DNA from: Paenibacillus jilunlii
GTDB lineage: Bacteria; Bacillota; Bacilli; Paenibacillales; Paenibacillaceae
Reading direction: 5' to 3'
NCBI RefSeq assembly: GCF_900102965.1
Contig: NZ_FNGM01000031.1
Coordinates: 1 to 57,488, forward strand
Length of the DNA stretch: 57,488 bases
Positions within the stretch are counted from its first letter, which is position 1. Each line of letters opens with the position of its first letter. The notes under the pieces are model-generated. The model had not been told where the DNA came from, did no database searches, and saw only the letters and a list, made by a program, of their open reading frames with translations. Made by a program: the position numbers and the translations under genes. Shown piece by piece: positions 48,503 to 57,488 of the stretch.

Positions 48503-49936
48503 ATGGCTAAATACGAAACGGTCATCGGACTGGAAGTTCATGTGGAGCTTCATACCAAGTCCAAAATCTTCTGCGGCTGCTCCACGGAATTCGGTGCTCC
48601 GCCCAATACACATACCTGTCCTGTCTGTCTGGGGCATCCAGGCGTCTTGCCGGTATTGAACCGGCAGGCCGTTGAATATGCCATGAAAGCAGCGATGGCA
48701 CTGAACTGCACGATCGGCGACGTCAGCAAATTTGACCGCAAAAATTATTTTTATCCCGATTCGCCGAAGGCCTACCAAATCTCCCAATACGACCAGCCTA
48801 TCGGTCTGAACGGCTGGATTGATATTGAGGTGGACGGAGAAACCAAACGGATCGGCATCACCCGTCTGCACCTGGAGGAAGACGCCGGCAAACTGACCCA
48901 TGTGGACGGCGGCTTTGCTTCACTGGTGGACTTCAACCGTGTGGGAACACCGCTGATTGAAATCGTCTCTGAGCCTGATTTGCGTTCTCCGGAGGAGGCA
49001 CGCGCCTATCTGGAGAAGATCCGTGCCATTATGCAGTATTGCGACGTATCCGATGTGAAGATGGAAGAGGGCTCGATGCGCTGCGATGCCAACATCAGCC
49101 TGCGGCCGGAAGGCCAGGCCGAATTCGGCATCCGCGCGGAGCTTAAGAACATGAACTCCTTCCGCGGTGTGCTGCGCGGACTTGAATACGAGCAGTTCCG
49201 CCAAGGTGAGATTCTGGACGATGGCGGTGTTGTCGTTCAGGAGACCCGCCGCTGGGACGAAGCCCAGGGCAAAACGCTGTCCATGCGCGGCAAGGAAGAA
49301 GCGCATGACTACCGCTACTTCCCGGACCCTGACCTGATTGTGCTGCATATTGATGATGCCTGGAAGGAATCCATCCGGGCAAGCATTCCAGAGCTGCCGG
49401 ATGCGCGGAAGAGCCGTTACAGCACGGAATATGGACTTACCGCCTACGATGCCGGTGTGCTGACCTCCTCCAAGCCGCTCGCGGATTTCTTCGAGGGCAG
49501 TCTGGCTTATACGAAGGATGCCAAAGCCGTTGCGAACTGGATGATGGGTGATCTGCTGGGGTATCTGAACAGTGGGGGGCTGGAACTATCCCAGGTGAAG
49601 ATCACCCCGCAAGGATTGGGAGAAATGATTGGTCTGATCGCAGGCGGAACCATCAGCAGCAAAATTGCCAAAACCGTCTTCAAGGAGATGCTGGAGAGCG
49701 GCAAGCTTCCGGCGGCAATCGTTGAGGAAAAAGGCCTCGTGCAAATCAGCGATGAGGGGGCGATCAAGCAGATCGTTGAAGCGGTTGTGGCTGCCAATCC
49801 ACAGTCCGTTGAGGATTATAAGGCAGGCAAGCAAAAGGCGATCGGCTTCCTCGTGGGACAGGTTATGAAGGAGAGCAAAGGCAAAGCCAATCCGGGGCTG
49901 GTCAATACGCTGCTCGCAGAAGTGCTGAACAGCTAG
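48503..49936 (+). CDS. gatB: Asp/Glu-tRNA amidotransferase subunit B
   Basis: The 477-residue kinase-transamidase begins MAKYETVIGLEVHVELHTKS and has the zinc cysteines in FCGCS and TCPVCLGHPG. Other landmarks are NRKNYFYPDSPKAYQISQYD-like sequence and the C-terminal YqeY-like tail (KQKAIGFLVGQVMKESKGKA, NPGLVN). The ATG at 48503 is chosen because the ATG at 48491 directly abuts AAGGGA. It lies 100 bases after gatA without a terminator between them. Confidence 0.96.
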   Translation: MAKYETVIGLEVHVELHTKSKIFCGCSTEFGAPPNTHTCPVCLGHPGVLPVLNRQAVEYAMKAAMALNCTIGDVSKFDRKNYFYPDSPKAYQISQYDQPIGLNGWIDIEVDGETKRIGITRLHLEEDAGKLTHVDGGFASLVDFNRVGTPLIEIVSEPDLRSPEEARAYLEKIRAIMQYCDVSDVKMEEGSMRCDANISLRPEGQAEFGIRAELKNMNSFRGVLRGLEYEQFRQGEILDDGGVVVQETRRWDEAQGKTLSMRGKEEAHDYRYFPDPDLIVLHIDDAWKESIRASIPELPDARKSRYSTEYGLTAYDAGVLTSSKPLADFFEGSLAYTKDAKAVANWMMGDLLGYLNSGGLELSQVKITPQGLGEMIGLIAGGTISSKIAKTVFKEMLESGKLPAAIVEEKGLVQISDEGAIKQIVEAVVAANPQSVEDYKAGKQKAIGFLVGQVMKESKGKANPGLVNTLLAEVLNS

Positions 49937-50033
49937 GCTTTACCCGCTTTTTGGTTAATATACAGTAGAACATAGGCGGTAGGGCTTGTCGGTTAACGGC
50001 AGGCCTTTCGCGGCATATAAGGGGAATGTGCGG

Positions 50034-50504
50034 ATGAGCATAATAATCAGGCTGGATTTGCAAAATGGGGATATCCTTAGCGAGCTCTGGAGCCTTCAGC
50101 ATAAAGCGTACAGGCTGGAGGCTGAGAGGATAGGCTTCCATGAAATCCCGCCGCTGCTGGAGACCAGAGACATGCTGAGCCGCTCAAAAGAGTGTTTCTA
50201 TGGCAGCTTCGACGACAGCGGTGAGTTAATGGGCGCTGTTGCCGTCCAGGAAGAATCATCCGGCAGGCTTACTGTGACCCGAATGATGGTTAATCCGGAT
50301 TTTTTCCGCCAGGGAGTGGCAGGGAGGCTTTTGGAATATATTTTCGGGCAATACCCGGATATGGACCAGTTCATCGTATCTACAGGGAAGCTTAATGAGC
50401 CGGCTGTTGCACTGTATACCAAACATGGATTTGTGCCTGCCGGACTTGAAGAAGTTGCTCCCGGTGTCGAATTGATTGAATTTCACCGGAGCGGCCGGCT
50501 TTGA
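50034..50504 (+). CDS. GNAT family N-acetyltransferase
   Basis: The 156-residue protein has the acetyl-CoA loop VTRMMVNPDFFRQGVAGRLL and the C-terminal NEPAVALYTKHGFVPAG motif of GNAT enzymes. Substrate unknown. The ATG at 50034 follows AAGGGGAATG. Its stop lies 41 bases before the next start, so the two may be cotranscribed. Confidence 0.9.
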   Translation: MSIIIRLDLQNGDILSELWSLQHKAYRLEAERIGFHEIPPLLETRDMLSRSKECFYGSFDDSGELMGAVAVQEESSGRLTVTRMMVNPDFFRQGVAGRLLEYIFGQYPDMDQFIVSTGKLNEPAVALYTKHGFVPAGLEEVAPGVELIEFHRSGRL

Positions 50505-50545
50505 ATATCAAGAATGAACGTTATGACGACAGGAGGAGTCACGAA

Positions 50546-52471
50546 ATGAGTCCCGAGCCTAATGATTCTGCCATGCTTCCTGTGCAGGAGGAAGGAGAGT
50601 ATGGCCCTGCTGTAGAAGCAGGAGAAGCTGATCAGCAACAAAAGCTGCCTTTAATTCCTCCGCGCCTGAAGCGGCGTCCCCGCCGCAAACGCAAATTCAT
50701 TGCCGGATTGTTGGCAGCGATCATTCCGGGCACGGGGCATATCTACTTCGGGCTGCTTCGCAAAGGAATCTCTTTTATTTTTATCATTCTGCTTGATATT
50801 GCTGCACTGCTCTACTTCTCGTCGATTGGCATGCAGATTAATGTGCCGCTGCTCATATTGCTGGCTCTGATGATTCCGGTACTATATTTCTACAATGTGT
50901 TCGATGTGCTGCAGTCTGCCGACCGGCTTCTGCGTCTGCCTGGAGAGCAGGACCCTGAGTTCCCGCAAGTTCCGAAACCGCATGGACAACGGCGCCGTCT
51001 GGTCAGTGAACCGGGGATTTCATTTGGGCTTCTGCTGCTTCTCGGTGGTGCGCTGCTATTTCTTTTCCAGCAAAAGCCGGTCTGGCTGCAATATTTCATC
51101 GGGCATTATGCCGGTGTGACGGTTGCGGCGGTATTGGCAGCTTGCGGAGTATGGCTTGCTGTCCGCGAGATCGTAAAAGTGCTCTCCTGGCAGAACGGCA
51201 ATGAACGGCGCAGCCGCCGGGTTGGCAGATACTCAGCTTCTGCGCTGCTCATAGCCGTCGGTGTTCTCTTGTTTCTGGACTGGAGAAACGGAACCGATCA
51301 TATGCTGATCTTATTGAAATGGTGGCCGATTATAGCTGTGCTCTGGGGGCTGGAGTATCTGTTCATTTACTTATTTTCACGGCGCCTGGACCGGGGTAGA
51401 GGCCGATCCCGTTCACGTATGGATTTGCGGGGTCTGCTGTCTGCGGTCGTGCTCGCGGCCTGTGTGTTTATTGTTTCGGAACAGGAACATTATCTCCATC
51501 TATGGAATAGGGTCAGTCTTAATCTGACCGCAGCGGCTGTGGATTATGGCGAAGCCAAGGGAAGTAAATTCCAGAAGGCTCCAATCGTTATTCCGGTTGA
51601 ATTAGGGACCTCCAAAATAACTGTAGACGGCATCAACGGTGATATTCTGATTCACCGCGCACCTGTCGAGGATATTGAAGTCGCAACAACCGTATGGGTG
51701 GATCAGTTGGAGGGTGCTGTTGCGGAGGCGATTTCGGAGCAGTCCTTTGTAGATGTAACTGAAGGGAATACGATCAAAATCATCCCCAAAAGCAAGGCCT
51801 ATGGAGACTCCGGCAAACGCCAGCCGCGGATGGACCTTGAGATTTCATTGCCTGAAGACCGCCGTTTTAATCTGGAGGTGCGGACGATGAACGGAGGCAT
51901 TACCTTGCAGAATGTGGAGGCCATAGAGGATATCAATATGGAGACCGGGAATGGGGAATTGATCCTCCACCGTATTTTCGGCAACGTCAAAGGGAAAACA
52001 CTGAACGGGGCCGTACGTGCCAGAACGGTTCAGGGCAGTGTGGATCTGGCGACAAGCGGCGGGGATATGGCGGCCTGGGATGTAACAGGGGCGCTTAAGC
52101 TTTCAACCGCTGTTGGCAATATTTCGGCTGCGGGGAGCGGAGATCAGATGGAGCTGTCCAGCAAGAACGGCAACTTGGAGATTAACGGGGCCAGATCGAA
52201 GCTAAAGGCCGAATCCCTCAACGGCAAAATCCATATTCGCTCTGCCGACTTCGGAGGCAACTGGGATATCTACAGCGCGGTAGGTGATATTGACCTGTAC
52301 CTGCCCGCATCGGGAAATTATACCGTGGACGGCTCCAGCGGTTATGGCGATATCGTTTCTGATATTCCGGAGCTGACCATCGACAAAAAAAATATCTCCG
52401 GCGAAGTAGGCACAGGCGAATTTAAGCTGCATGTGGAAGGTAACAGCAACCTAAATGTGAGGAAATATTGA
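50546..52471 (+). CDS. Membrane protein with C-terminal DUF4097 beta-helix domain
   Basis: The 641-residue protein starts at the ATG after GGAGG. An acidic tail (1-35) and a basic patch (PPRLKRRPRRKRKF) lead to about seven membrane helices (residues 52-330, LLAAIIPGTGHIYFGLLRKG and others). An extracytoplasmic DUF4097-type repeat domain follows, with recurring segments such as VRTMNGGITLQNV, METGNGELILHRI, GKTLNGAVRARTV and STAVGNISAAG. DUF4097 domains occur in envelope-sensing proteins; the precise role is unknown. Confidence 0.88.
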   Translation: MSPEPNDSAMLPVQEEGEYGPAVEAGEADQQQKLPLIPPRLKRRPRRKRKFIAGLLAAIIPGTGHIYFGLLRKGISFIFIILLDIAALLYFSSIGMQINVPLLILLALMIPVLYFYNVFDVLQSADRLLRLPGEQDPEFPQVPKPHGQRRRLVSEPGISFGLLLLLGGALLFLFQQKPVWLQYFIGHYAGVTVAAVLAACGVWLAVREIVKVLSWQNGNERRSRRVGRYSASALLIAVGVLLFLDWRNGTDHMLILLKWWPIIAVLWGLEYLFIYLFSRRLDRGRGRSRSRMDLRGLLSAVVLAACVFIVSEQEHYLHLWNRVSLNLTAAAVDYGEAKGSKFQKAPIVIPVELGTSKITVDGINGDILIHRAPVEDIEVATTVWVDQLEGAVAEAISEQSFVDVTEGNTIKIIPKSKAYGDSGKRQPRMDLEISLPEDRRFNLEVRTMNGGITLQNVEAIEDINMETGNGELILHRIFGNVKGKTLNGAVRARTVQGSVDLATSGGDMAAWDVTGALKLSTAVGNISAAGSGDQMELSSKNGNLEINGARSKLKAESLNGKIHIRSADFGGNWDIYSAVGDIDLYLPASGNYTVDGSSGYGDIVSDIPELTIDKKNISGEVGTGEFKLHVEGNSNLNVRKY

Positions 52472-52519
52472 ATTAAGTAATTTTTATTATATAATAATCA
52501 ATATAATGTAATGACTTCG

Positions 52520-52568
52520 TTGACAACATTGAAAGCCCGGTCTTACAATTACATTATAGTTATTATTA
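52520..52568 (+). promoter_or_regulatory. perR promoter with Per-box
   Basis: TTGACA (52520-52525), 18 bases, TACAAT (52544-52549). At 52554-52568, TTATAGTTATTATTA matches the Per-box consensus TTATAATNATTATAA at 12 of 14 defined positions and overlaps the expected transcription start. PerR is therefore probably autoregulated. A further AT-rich palindrome, TTATTATATAATAA, lies at 52484-52497. Confidence 0.75.
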
Positions 52569-52596
52569 TGTTTTTTATTAAAAGGCGGTGGCATTG

Positions 52597-53028
52597 ATGG
52601 GTAGTGGCGTACAGCATGCATTGGAACAACTGAAGACAACCGGTGTCCGTATTACGCCCCAGCGTCATGCGATTCTATCGTATTTGATGGAAGCGATGAA
52701 TCATCCTACGGCAGATGATATTTACCGTGCGCTTGAGCCGCAGTTTCCAAGCATGAGTGTGGCAACAGTATACAACAACCTCAAGATGTTCATGGAAGCG
52801 GGGATGGTCCGCGAGCTGACCTACGGCGACAATTCCAGCCGTTTTGATGCCAATGTATCTGATCATTATCATGTTATCTGCCAGGAATGCGGCCGGATTG
52901 AGGATTTCAGCTATTCATCGCTCCATGAGGTGGAACAGCGCGCTGAGCAGGCGACAGGGTTCAAAATCCATGGTTTGCGGATGGAGCTGTACGGAATCTG
53001 CAAATGCTGCACAGAGAAGACACAGTAA
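52597..53028 (+). CDS. perR: Peroxide-responsive repressor PerR (Fur family)
   Basis: The 143-residue protein closely follows B. subtilis PerR: GVRITPQRHAILSYL, HPTADDIYRALE, MSVATVYNNLKMF, ELTYGDNSSRFDANVSDHYH. The regulatory metal ligands H36, D84, H90, H92 and D103 are all present, one less than B. subtilis numbering. So are the structural-zinc cysteines C95, C98, C135 and C138. The ATG at 52597 follows AGGCGG. It represses peroxide-defence genes until its iron-bound histidines are oxidised. Confidence 0.95.
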   Translation: MGSGVQHALEQLKTTGVRITPQRHAILSYLMEAMNHPTADDIYRALEPQFPSMSVATVYNNLKMFMEAGMVRELTYGDNSSRFDANVSDHYHVICQECGRIEDFSYSSLHEVEQRAEQATGFKIHGLRMELYGICKCCTEKTQ

Positions 53029-53052
53029 GTTCTGAATAGTGAGAGTCATTTT

Positions 53053-53101
53053 AAACGTGCGGAATCCGGAAACGGAGACCTCACGTTTTTTGAATTTTTT
53101 A
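53053..53101 (+). terminator. Terminator of perR
   Basis: AAACGTG and CACGTTT form the outer stem, with GG-TCCGG and a partial partner inside, followed by TTTTTTGAATTTTTT. Confidence 0.75.
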
Positions 53102-53204
53102 TGATTTTTTATGTCATCCTATCAATTAAGCCCAACTCTTCCAGCAGATTTGCGCAACCGGAGCGCTGGAGATAGCGTATACTGTTAGAATGGTTTTCCC
53201 GCAG

Positions 53205-53210
53205 TATAAT
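53205..53210 (+). promoter_or_regulatory. Candidate -10 element of the GH18 gene
   Basis: TATAAT about 26 bases before the TTG start. It lies in the right arm of a dyad, TATACTG...CAGTATA (53178-53208). No convincing -35 is present. Confidence 0.35.
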
Positions 53211-53235
53211 TCTATTAGTGATCTGGAGGTACAAT

Positions 53236-54957
53236 TTGAATAGAAGACAGAGACAGAGACGCGTCAAGAAACGCGGAGGTCTTTTTCGCCGTTTACTAGG
53301 ACTTGTCATTATAGCTGCTGCAGCCTACTGGGTTGTTTTTTATGTATTGCCGAACCGTCTGCATACCGATCCTGATTGGAAAGGGTTAGAACAGCCTGTT
53401 TTTGTCAAAGGAGAGCTGACGGGCTATTCCGCTTCAGGTAACGGGGACGCGTTGCTTTTACCGCTTCCGCTGCTCCAGAAATATGTAGACTCATCTATCC
53501 GTTATGAAGAAGATACCAAGTCTGTAATCTTATCGACAAATAATGAGCTTTTATATATGCAAGAAGATACTAAAACCGCCAGTCTGAATAATAAACCGCT
53601 CCAGCTCCGTCTGGCGCCAGAAGAAAAAAACGGGATGACCTACCTGCCCGCGGACACGCTTGAAAATTTGTACGGCTTTGAGGTAGAAGAGAACAAGGAC
53701 ACCGGGGCTGTTCTGCTGATGACCGCTGGAGAAAAGGTCCCGCTCGGCAAAGTCAAGGGCGAAGAAGGCGGCAAAACCCAACCTCTGCGCAGTGAAGCGA
53801 CCATCCATGCACCTATAGTGGCCGATATGTCTCCCGGAACGGTGGTGAGGATTTGGAACGCGGACAATGAGGACTGGCTGTACGTACAGATGGACAGCGG
53901 CTTTACAGGCTATGTCAAAGCAAACGATATCATTAAAGGCGGAGAGAAGGCAGTCGATGTGAAACCGGCCACTCCCTCACGCGCAGAGCGAAGCTGGAAA
54001 GGCAAGCCTGTGAATCTTTACTGGGAAGCGGTCTATGAACGTAAGCCTAACCCCGCTAAATTTGGTGCTCTTCCAGGAGTTAACGTGGTCAGTCCTACCT
54101 GGTTTGAGATCGTCGATATAAAAGGAAACGTCCGCAGCAAGGCTGACAGTGCCTACGTACAGTGGGCCCATCAGCAAGGGATGGAGGTTTGGGGGCTGTT
54201 GACCAACAGCTTCAATGCCGACCTTACCACCCAGGCGTTGTCAAGCTATGAGAAGCGGATGAATGCCATCGTGCAGATGCTGGAATATGCTGATCTATAC
54301 GGTCTCGATGGAATTAATATCGATTTTGAAAATGTCTACACCAAGGACGGAGAGAACGTTACGCAGTTCATGCGGGAGCTGAAGCCTATGGCCCAAGCCA
54401 AAAACCTCATTGTCTCAATGGACGTGACTCCAAAATCGAACAGTGAGATGTGGTCGGTCTTTCTGGACCGCCGCGCACTTGGCGCAGTTACTGATTTTCT
54501 AATTGTTATGGCTTACGATGAGCATTGGGCGTCCAGCCCTACCGCAGGTTCTGTGGCTTCGCTGCCATGGGTGGAAAAGTCCGTAAGGCGTATCCTCGAA
54601 GAGGATGACGTTCCTGCAGAAAAGCTGATACTTGGTATCCCGCTGTATACACGCATTTGGTCGGAAACCATAAAAGACGGAAAAACCAAAGTCAGTTCCA
54701 AAGCCGTCAGCATGAATGCCGTTCAGGAAATACTGGCTGAAAAGAAATTGAAGCCTGTGCTGGATAAGGATTCAGGTCAGAATTACGTAGAGTATACGGA
54801 GGACGGTGTCCTTCGCAAGATCTGGATAGAAGATAAGGTTTCGTTAAAAGCCAGGGTAGAGCTGGCCAAATCCTTCGGGTTAGGAGGCATTGGCTCCTGG
54901 AACCGCAGCTTTGCCGTTCCAGAGGCTTGGGAGACCTTGCAGCAGATAAGCGAATAG
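53236..54957 (+). CDS. Membrane-anchored GH18 glycosidase with SH3 domain
   Basis: The 573-residue protein starts at TTG six bases after GGAGG. A basic N-terminus and one helix (FRRLLGLVIIAAAAYWVVFY) anchor it. Then come a copper-amine-oxidase-like stalk domain (about 45-160), an SH3 domain (about 165-230, GTVVRIWNADNEDWLYVQMD) and a GH18 domain (about 255-570). The catalytic motif LDGINIDFE has Glu near residue 365, and MAYDEHW is conserved. Related bacillar enzymes (YkvQ/YdhD type) act on peptidoglycan, often in spores. Substrate inferred, not shown. Confidence 0.9.
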   Translation: MNRRQRQRRVKKRGGLFRRLLGLVIIAAAAYWVVFYVLPNRLHTDPDWKGLEQPVFVKGELTGYSASGNGDALLLPLPLLQKYVDSSIRYEEDTKSVILSTNNELLYMQEDTKTASLNNKPLQLRLAPEEKNGMTYLPADTLENLYGFEVEENKDTGAVLLMTAGEKVPLGKVKGEEGGKTQPLRSEATIHAPIVADMSPGTVVRIWNADNEDWLYVQMDSGFTGYVKANDIIKGGEKAVDVKPATPSRAERSWKGKPVNLYWEAVYERKPNPAKFGALPGVNVVSPTWFEIVDIKGNVRSKADSAYVQWAHQQGMEVWGLLTNSFNADLTTQALSSYEKRMNAIVQMLEYADLYGLDGINIDFENVYTKDGENVTQFMRELKPMAQAKNLIVSMDVTPKSNSEMWSVFLDRRALGAVTDFLIVMAYDEHWASSPTAGSVASLPWVEKSVRRILEEDDVPAEKLILGIPLYTRIWSETIKDGKTKVSSKAVSMNAVQEILAEKKLKPVLDKDSGQNYVEYTEDGVLRKIWIEDKVSLKARVELAKSFGLGGIGSWNRSFAVPEAWETLQQISE

Positions 54958-54968
54958 ACAGATACAGC

Positions 54969-55002
54969 ACAGGGGTTCCCTTAAGGGAACCCCTGTTTTT
55001 TT
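54969..55002 (+). terminator. Terminator of the GH18 gene
   Basis: ACAGGGGTTCCC and GGGAACCCCTGT, TTAA loop, then TTTTTTT. Confidence 0.93.
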
Positions 55003-55124
55003 GAAATATTAGAATTTATATGATTCACGCAATAAATTATCCTTATATTTCCCGCTGAAACGTTACCGTCCGGTATAAGGACGGCAGAGCCGTTTCCACT
55101 TGTATAACATACAAATGCGATAAG

Positions 55125-55490
55125 CTAATGCTTGAGCTGCTGTCCTTCAAGCTGCTCCGCAGTGATCGTTGCCTGTGCGGGATCCATCGTGAGAATGGTA
55201 TGGCAGAACATGCATCGGTCAGTTTTTCCCAGCATTTTGGTCAGCTTGTGGCATTCCGGACATTCTACCTGCACGGCGCTTGTTGAGAGCATACCTGCCC
55301 AAAAATAGATCGCCAGACTGGCAATCATAGACACCAAGCCGATGACAAGCCCGATTGCAGCAACAACCTTTCCGGCCGAACCCCAGAATACAATGCCCGC
55401 CGTTCCCAAGATCATCAGGCCCATTCCCAGCATGGTAAGCAGCAGGCCCCAAGTGCGAAAAGCATTGATTTTAGCCGATTTAAACTTCAT
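55125..55490 (-). CDS. ygzB: DUF2614 zinc-ribbon membrane protein YgzB
   Basis: The 121-residue protein has two helices (WGLLLTMLGMGLMILGTAGI, IGLVIGLVSMIASLAIYFWA) and a C-terminal zinc ribbon (CPECHKLTK...CMFCHTIL), the YgzB/UPF0295 family pattern. In B. subtilis ygzB lies between perR and ygxA beside an rRNA operon, and the same neighbours occur here. Function unknown. The ribosome site is TTAGGAGC. Confidence 0.92.
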   Translation of the reverse strand: MKFKSAKINAFRTWGLLLTMLGMGLMILGTAGIVFWGSAGKVVAAIGLVIGLVSMIASLAIYFWAGMLSTSAVQVECPECHKLTKMLGKTDRCMFCHTILTMDPAQATITAEQLEGQQLKH

Positions 55491-55618
55491 GAGTATTTGC
55501 TCCTAACTGAAATATAGTTCCGTTGTCCAGGAGGAACTGCCATGAATACGTAGAATATTAATATTTAAGTGAATTATAACTGACAGACGCAAAATCGCCA
55601 AATTTGATGGAGGGAAGT

Positions 55619-56494
55619 ATGGAACTGTCCAATTTGACCCTTTTTAGTGGGGAGACGTTTGACGAGAGTGTACTTGGAGCTGTAGCCCTGCATCAGACCG
55701 GCAATACTCCGTTTCAGAGCGCGCTTCTCCATGATTTTGATATGGTGGTACTGATGCTGCATGAGGAACAGGAGAAGGAACGCATTATTACTCATACCAT
55801 GGCCGGTGAACGGCGCACACAGTCCGTCCATGTAAGTCTTTCCGCTCTGGAGAGAGCGGTAATGGCAGGGGATAACAATGAACTCCTCACCAGCCTGATT
55901 GCAGGTGAAGTCATTTGGGACCCCCAGGGAATCCTGGGTGAAATGCGCCGGGAGATCATCCAGTTTCAGGGGCCGATTAAGGAACGGATACTGTTTATGG
56001 AGTTCTCCAGATTCCTGCATATGTATGTGAAATCTAAGCGGTATATGGAAGCTGGCTGCACTATGGATGCTTACAACTGTGTATTGATCGCTTTATATCA
56101 CTGGGCGCGTATAGAAGTAAGCGAGGCAGGCTGTTTTCCTGATCCGGCGGTGTGGGAGCAAATCAAAGGCCTGAATTCATCCGTTCATAAACTGTATGAG
56201 GAGTTGACCGTCAGTACGGAGACATTGGACCAGAGAGTGGAGCTTATTCTGCTGGCTTGTGAGTTTTCCATTATGTCCAAGATGTCAGATTGCTGTACCA
56301 TACTGTTGAATATACTGGGCAGCCGCAAGGAACCCTGGAGTATAAAAGAACTGCTTCAGCACTCCGGACTTAGCCAGCTTGGCGCCGAACTGCCGCTGGT
56401 ACTGCGCAAGCTGGTATCCCGTTCACAAATAAGGGAGATTGCTTCGTGGGCAGAGGATGCCGGGGATGGTCATGCTGTACGCTATACCTTGTGA
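55619..56494 (+). CDS. ygxA: YgxA-like nucleotidyltransferase-like protein
   Basis: The 291-residue protein is annotated in bacilli as nucleotidyltransferase-like. The N-terminal segment (SALLHDFDMVVLMLHEEQEK) has the remnant of a nucleotidyltransferase D-x-D strand. The C-terminal half is helical with EPWSIKELLQHSGLSQLGAE resembling a winged helix. Activity is unproven. The ATG at 55619 follows GGAGGG. Its place between ygzB and a 16S gene matches B. subtilis. Confidence 0.88.
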   Translation: MELSNLTLFSGETFDESVLGAVALHQTGNTPFQSALLHDFDMVVLMLHEEQEKERIITHTMAGERRTQSVHVSLSALERAVMAGDNNELLTSLIAGEVIWDPQGILGEMRREIIQFQGPIKERILFMEFSRFLHMYVKSKRYMEAGCTMDAYNCVLIALYHWARIEVSEAGCFPDPAVWEQIKGLNSSVHKLYEELTVSTETLDQRVELILLACEFSIMSKMSDCCTILLNILGSRKEPWSIKELLQHSGLSQLGAELPLVLRKLVSRSQIREIASWAEDAGDGHAVRYTL

Positions 56495-56520
56495 ATATAA
56501 AGAATAATACGAATGGATAA

Positions 56521-56547
56521 GGAGAGGCGCATATGCTCTCTTTTTTT
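56521..56547 (+). terminator. Terminator of ygxA
   Basis: GGAGAG and CTCTC arms around GCGCATATG, followed by TTTTTTTGTTG and a longer T-run. Confidence 0.8.
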
Positions 56548-56594
56548 GTTGTTTTTTTTTCACATGAGAAAGTCATTTGAGGGAATATTTATAG

Positions 56595-56623
56595 TTGACT
56601 CTTGTGTTAATGTTGTGTTAAAT
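56595..56623 (+). promoter_or_regulatory. rRNA operon promoter P1
   Basis: TTGACT, 17 bases, TTAAAT. It lies about 370 bases before the 16S gene, as the first of two tandem promoters. Confidence 0.6.
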
Positions 56624-56700
56624 TATAACTCGTCCCTCTGACGCGGTTAAGTTGCTGCAAAGCACGCGGAAGACAACCGAAAAAAGAAATTAAAAAAAGG

Positions 56701-56730
56701 TTGACTAAAATGAGGGCGCTGTGATATATT
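56701..56730 (+). promoter_or_regulatory. rRNA operon promoter P2
   Basis: TTGACT, 18 bases, TATATT. It is preceded by an A-rich tract (AAAAAAGAAATTAAAAAAAG) that may act as an UP element. Confidence 0.7.
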
Positions 56731-56774
56731 ATAAAGGTCGCTGCTGACAAGCAACGATGCAAGAAAATGAGAAC

Positions 56775-56790
56775 TTGATCTTTGAAAACT
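56775..56790 (+). promoter_or_regulatory. rRNA leader boxA-like antitermination site
   Basis: TTGATCTTTGAAAACT corresponds to the boxA element (TGCTCTTTGAAAAC) in Bacillus rRNA leaders, which recruits the Nus antitermination complex. Confidence 0.7.
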
Positions 56791-56990
56791 GAACAACGAG
56801 TGAGTGGGATTTCACGCAAGTGAGGTCCAAAAGAGATGAGTTTCGCGGCGTGTTTCACGCTTTTGAAAATTCATCAGAGAATGCAAATTCTCGTCAGATG
56901 TTTCAAAATGAGCAATCGCTCTTTCTAATATCTTTTTCGGATGGTTATTTCCTCGGAGTGATTCGGGTGAAGTAGCCACCCGGAAAAACC

Positions 56991-57488
<498 letters not shown>

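Overview
The window is a chromosomal segment of a Gram-positive, endospore-forming Firmicute, almost certainly a Paenibacillus. The evidence is the 16S rRNA 5' part at the right edge, the perR-ygzB-ygxA-rrn gene order, a sigY-yxlCDEFG operon, a yyaC-type spore protease gene, strong GGAGG ribosome sites and frequent TTG starts. Nearly all genes are intact and typical of a core chromosome. No phage, plasmid or CRISPR is visible. The only classical mobile element is the 3' half of a group II intron at the left edge.

Layout. 1-1316: group II intron maturase and domains V/VI. 1341-1906: an interspersed non-coding repeat (copy A), then four 52-bp tandem repeats. 2044-3888 (-): lysine permease under an L-box riboswitch. 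3988-9391: cvfC-like HEAT protein, metallo-hydrolase, ABC-F ATPase, a small basic protein and a cation efflux protein. 9602-11826: NlpC/P60 hydrolase, a secreted protein and a DUF1328 mini-protein. 12009-24039: a general-stress block. It has a DUF948 protein, a YflT-like protein, a receiver-PP2C phosphatase, a three-receiver hybrid kinase, a CheR methyltransferase, a second hybrid kinase, rsbV-rsbW-sigB, and DUF5665 and YtxH proteins. 24295-29981: divergent maltodextrin genes (cyclomaltodextrinase versus binding protein plus two permeases) with related attenuator leaders. 30220-39645: pirin, DUF1128, YyaC, alpha/beta hydrolase, repeat B, DUF6483, methyltransferase, O-antigen-ligase-like protein with an internal minisatellite, repeat D and sdpRI. 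39971-45194: DedA, thioredoxin-like, metallo-hydrolase, a small ORF and the sigY operon. 45352-52471: a hypothetical gene, repeat C, gatCAB, an acetyltransferase and a DUF4097 membrane protein. 52597-end: perR, GH18 enzyme, ygzB, ygxA and the rRNA operon.

How the genes work together. The stress block reads as a complete partner-switching pathway. A sensor kinase (possibly methylated by the CheR protein) phosphorylates receivers, the receiver-PP2C phosphatase dephosphorylates RsbV, RsbV sequesters RsbW, and SigB is released. Sites resembling SigB promoters (GTTT-like, 14-15 nt, GGGTA-like) precede rsbV and several flanking genes, so the block is probably autoregulated and partly its own regulon. 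The maltodextrin genes import and linearise or hydrolyse malto-oligosaccharides. Both transcription units have a cre-like box at the -35 element and a shared leader motif ahead of an intrinsic terminator, which suggests a common RNA-level switch. gatCAB makes Gln-tRNA(Gln) by transamidation. PerR has its own Per-box. SigY has a matching ECF promoter directly upstream.

Most striking non-genic content: the interspersed palindrome-rich repeat family (copies A, B, C and degenerate D), the paired maltodextrin leaders, the 52-bp tandem array, and the 81-bp in-frame minisatellite. All statements come from reading the sequence; no database search was run.
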